From: Nocardia elegans NBRC 108235
GTDB taxonomy: Bacteria > Actinomycetota > Actinomycetes > Mycobacteriales > Mycobacteriaceae
DNA length: 64,000 bases
NCBI RefSeq assembly: GCF_001612845.1
Contig: NZ_BDBF01000038.1
Span: forward strand, 22,106 to 86,105
Direction of reading: 5' to 3'
Shown: one piece after another, positions 62,300-64,000 of the stretch
How the letters are laid out: the number at the start of each line of letters is the position of its first letter
Position numbering within the stretch: the stretch's first letter is position 1
Translations under genes and position numbers: made by a program
Notes under the pieces: model-generated
Told to the model about the DNA's origin: nothing
The model's input: only the letters and a program-made list of their open reading frames with translations
The model's database searches: none

Positions 62300-64000
62300 T
62301 CAGCGAGGCACCTCCGACTGTGCCCCCACCCCGCTGACCATGCTGCGGACCTGCCGCGCCGCCACCGAGAGGGTCGCCAGGTCGTGTGCTCCGGAGGCGA
62401 ACAGTTCCGACAGCGCCGCTCGCGCGCGGCCGAGCCGGGATTGGTTCTTCGACTCCCAGTACGCGATCTTCTCCTCCGCGGTCTCCTCGGGATCGCCGGC
62501 GGACAGCACGTCCAGGGTGAGCGACCGCAGCGACCCGTACATATCGTCACGCAGGGCGAGCCGGGCCAGCGCGTGCCAGCGATCGCCCCGCTCGAGATGG
62601 CTGACGGCCTGCAGCAGCCAGTCGATCTTGAGGTGCTCGTTGAGCGCGTAGTAGAGGGCGCCGACCTCCTCGCCACTGCGGTCGGTGATATCCGCGATAT
62701 CGACGACATCGAGCAGCGGGAACAGGTTGAGCAGACCGAAGACCTCGGTGGCGAGGTGCTCCGGTACGCCACGCGAGACGATCTTGGCCGAAGCTTCGGA
62801 CAGCGTGTCGAGGTGGTGGCCGCGCAACCACCCCGGAACCTTCGGCGCGAGTTCGCGCACCGGACCGCTGTAGCGGTGGATTTCCGCACCGACCGCGACC
62901 GGCTGCGGGCGGTTGCTCAGCAGCCAGCGCGACGCACGGTCCAGGGTCCGCTTGGTTTCCAGCTCCAATTCGTCCTTCACCGCCGTCGGCACGTCGGCCG
63001 CGCGAATGCGCTCCCACAGCGAATGGAGGTCGAAGATCTGGCTGGTGGCCGCGAAGGCGCGCACCACATCGGTTGCACTGGCGCCGACTTCCTCGTTGAG
63101 CCGGTGCGCGTAGGTGATGCCGCCGAGGTCGACCATCTCGTTCACCACCATGGTGGTGACGATCTCGCGGCGCAGCCGGTGGCGTTTGATGGCACCGCCG
63201 AATCGCTGCCGCAGCGCTGTCGGGAAGTACTTCGGCAACCGGGCGGCGAAGTACGCGCTGTCGGGCAGATCGCTGTCGAGCAGATCGGCCTTCAGCGACA
63301 ACTTCACATGCGCCAGGAGATTCGCCAGTTCCGGCGAGGTGAGACCGGTCCCCGCCTCGGCACGGCGAGCGAGTTCCTTCGTGGAGGGCAGAGCCTCCAG
63401 TTCCCGATCCAGACCCCGCCGCTGTTCCAGGTCCTCGATCACCCGCATGTGCACGTTGAGCATGCGCGGCGCCTCGGTGCGCGACATCCCCATCAGGAAG
63501 TTCTGGGAGACGTTGTCCCGCAACACCATTTCCGATACGTCGTCGGTCATCGAGGCCAGCAGCGGGTTGCGGTCGCCGACCGGCAGTTCGCCGGCGGAGA
63601 CGACCCCGTCCAGCAGCACCTTGATATTGACCTCGTGGTCCGAGCAGTCGACTCCGGCGGAATTGTCGAGGGCATCGGTATTGCATTTGCCACCGAGTTT
63701 GCAGAATTCGATGCGCCCCAGAGCGGTGACGCCGAGATTGCCGCCCTCCCCGATGACGCGCACGCGCAGATCGCTCGCATTCACGCGCACCGCGTCATTG
63801 GACTTGTCACCGACATCGCCGTTCGATTCCGTACTCGCCTTGATGTAGGTACCGATTCCGCCGTTCCACAGCAATTGCACAGGTGCCCGCAGAATGGCCC
63901 GGATCATGTCCGGCGGAGACAGGGATACGACATCCTCGTCGAGACCGAGGGCGCGCCGGATCTGCGGGCTCACCGGTACGGCCTTCACGGTGCGATCCCA
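62300..64000 (-). CDS. gdh: NAD-specific glutamate dehydrogenase, C-terminal part (cut by the window edge)
   Basis: This is the C-terminal third (566 codons visible) of the roughly 1,600-residue L-180 class NAD-glutamate dehydrogenase, which oxidises glutamate to 2-oxoglutarate. Its start lies beyond base 64000 and the reading frame stays open to the edge (WDRTVKAVPVS). Visible landmarks are LLWNGGIGTYIKAS, NDAVRVNASDLRVRVIGEGGNLG, RIEFCKLGGKCNTDALDNSAGVD and the long helical C-terminal domain. The M. tuberculosis equivalent is Rv2476c, regulated by GarA; no such regulator lies in this window. Confidence 0.95.
   Translation of the reverse strand, partial: WDRTVKAVPVSPQIRRALGLDEDVVSLSPPDMIRAILRAPVQLLWNGGIGTYIKASTESNGDVGDKSNDAVRVNASDLRVRVIGEGGNLGVTALGRIEFCKLGGKCNTDALDNSAGVDCSDHEVNIKVLLDGVVSAGELPVGDRNPLLASMTDDVSEMVLRDNVSQNFLMGMSRTEAPRMLNVHMRVIEDLEQRRGLDRELEALPSTKELARRAEAGTGLTSPELANLLAHVKLSLKADLLDSDLPDSAYFAARLPKYFPTALRQRFGGAIKRHRLRREIVTTMVVNEMVDLGGITYAHRLNEEVGASATDVVRAFAATSQIFDLHSLWERIRAADVPTAVKDELELETKRTLDRASRWLLSNRPQPVAVGAEIHRYSGPVRELAPKVPGWLRGHHLDTLSEASAKIVSRGVPEHLATEVFGLLNLFPLLDVVDIADITDRSGEEVGALYYALNEHLKIDWLLQAVSHLERGDRWHALARLALRDDMYGSLRSLTLDVLSAGDPEETAEEKIAYWESKNQSRLGRARAALSELFASGAHDLATLSVAARQVRSMVSGVGAQSEVPR

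Overview
The window is high-GC actinobacterial DNA with short intergenic gaps, frequent GTG starts and 4-bp ATGA/GTGA gene overlaps. Gene content points to Nocardia or a close relative in the Mycobacteriales: mycothiol-type DsbA oxidoreductase, ClpP1/ClpP2 pair, group II truncated haemoglobin, CtaJ-like oxidase subunit, PimE-like GT87. From memory, much of the gene order follows the M. tuberculosis block Rv2446c-Rv2476c: DUF4233, folC, valS / clpX, clpP2, clpP1, tig / nei, rpiB, Rv2466c, pepN, Rv2468c, HNH, glbO, aglA / Rv2474c, Rv2475c, gdh. Accessory genes are inserted between these conserved groups.

Layout. 1-4.9 kb: folC and valS (coupled by a GTGA overlap) with a DUF4233 gene; a 58-bp direct repeat lies between folC and DUF4233. 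5.1-10 kb: a glycerolipid module of lipid kinase, alkyl-DHAP synthase (AgpS), TetR regulator and glycerol-3-phosphate dehydrogenase (GlpD) around a palindromic operator. 10-21 kb: patatin, glyoxalase, two molybdopterin oxidoreductases (one with an HxlR regulator, one with the sulfur carrier FdhD), a MarR/MFS pair and a truncated marR remnant. 21-24 kb: a ketosteroid-isomerase-like gene under a consensus KstR box, a MarR/maleylpyruvate-isomerase-like pair and a carboxymuconolactone decarboxylase. 24-29.7 kb: the housekeeping Clp protease/trigger factor cluster plus a lipoprotein FKBP. 29.7-38 kb: phosphoketolase, a degenerate NRPS-condensation-like protein, NUDIX, a GT-C glycosyltransferase, a DEAD-box helicase with a long leader and an SMR transporter. 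38.2-38.4 kb: tRNA-Pro(TGG) and tRNA-Gly(TCC). 39-44 kb: GGDEF protein, Gly/Asp-rich membrane protein, PAP2 phosphatase and GT87 mannosyltransferase. 43.8-51 kb: Nei glycosylase, RpiB, M48 protease, DsbA-like reductase, NAD(P)H-dependent ferredoxin reductase, a DGPF protein with an ECF42-type sigma factor, and PurC. 51-55.8 kb: PepN and a second clpP pair with a PopR/ClgR-like regulator. 56-62 kb: DUF5130, CtaJ-like, GH13 glucosidase, GlbO, HNH, an NAD-epimerase-like gene, thioesterase. 62.3 kb to the end: the C-terminal part of a large NAD-dependent glutamate dehydrogenase, cut by the window edge.

Most notable: the second ClpP pair. Its first member keeps the Ser-His-Asp triad, but the second has Ala100 where the catalytic Ser should be (His125 and Asp174 retained), so it looks like a ClpR-type pseudo-protease. 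Beside it, convergently, lies a ClgR/PopR-type activator ending in Ala-Ala, and upstream lies a 30-bp near-perfect palindrome. Other points are a perfect TGTGA-N6-TCACA site before the DGPF/ECF42 operon, a consensus KstR box before the KSI-like gene, paired GAGC-N3-GCTC sites before the epimerase gene, a diverged third copy of the 58-bp repeat upstream of clpP1, and a condensation-domain fragment whose HHxxxDG motif has become RRxxxDR.
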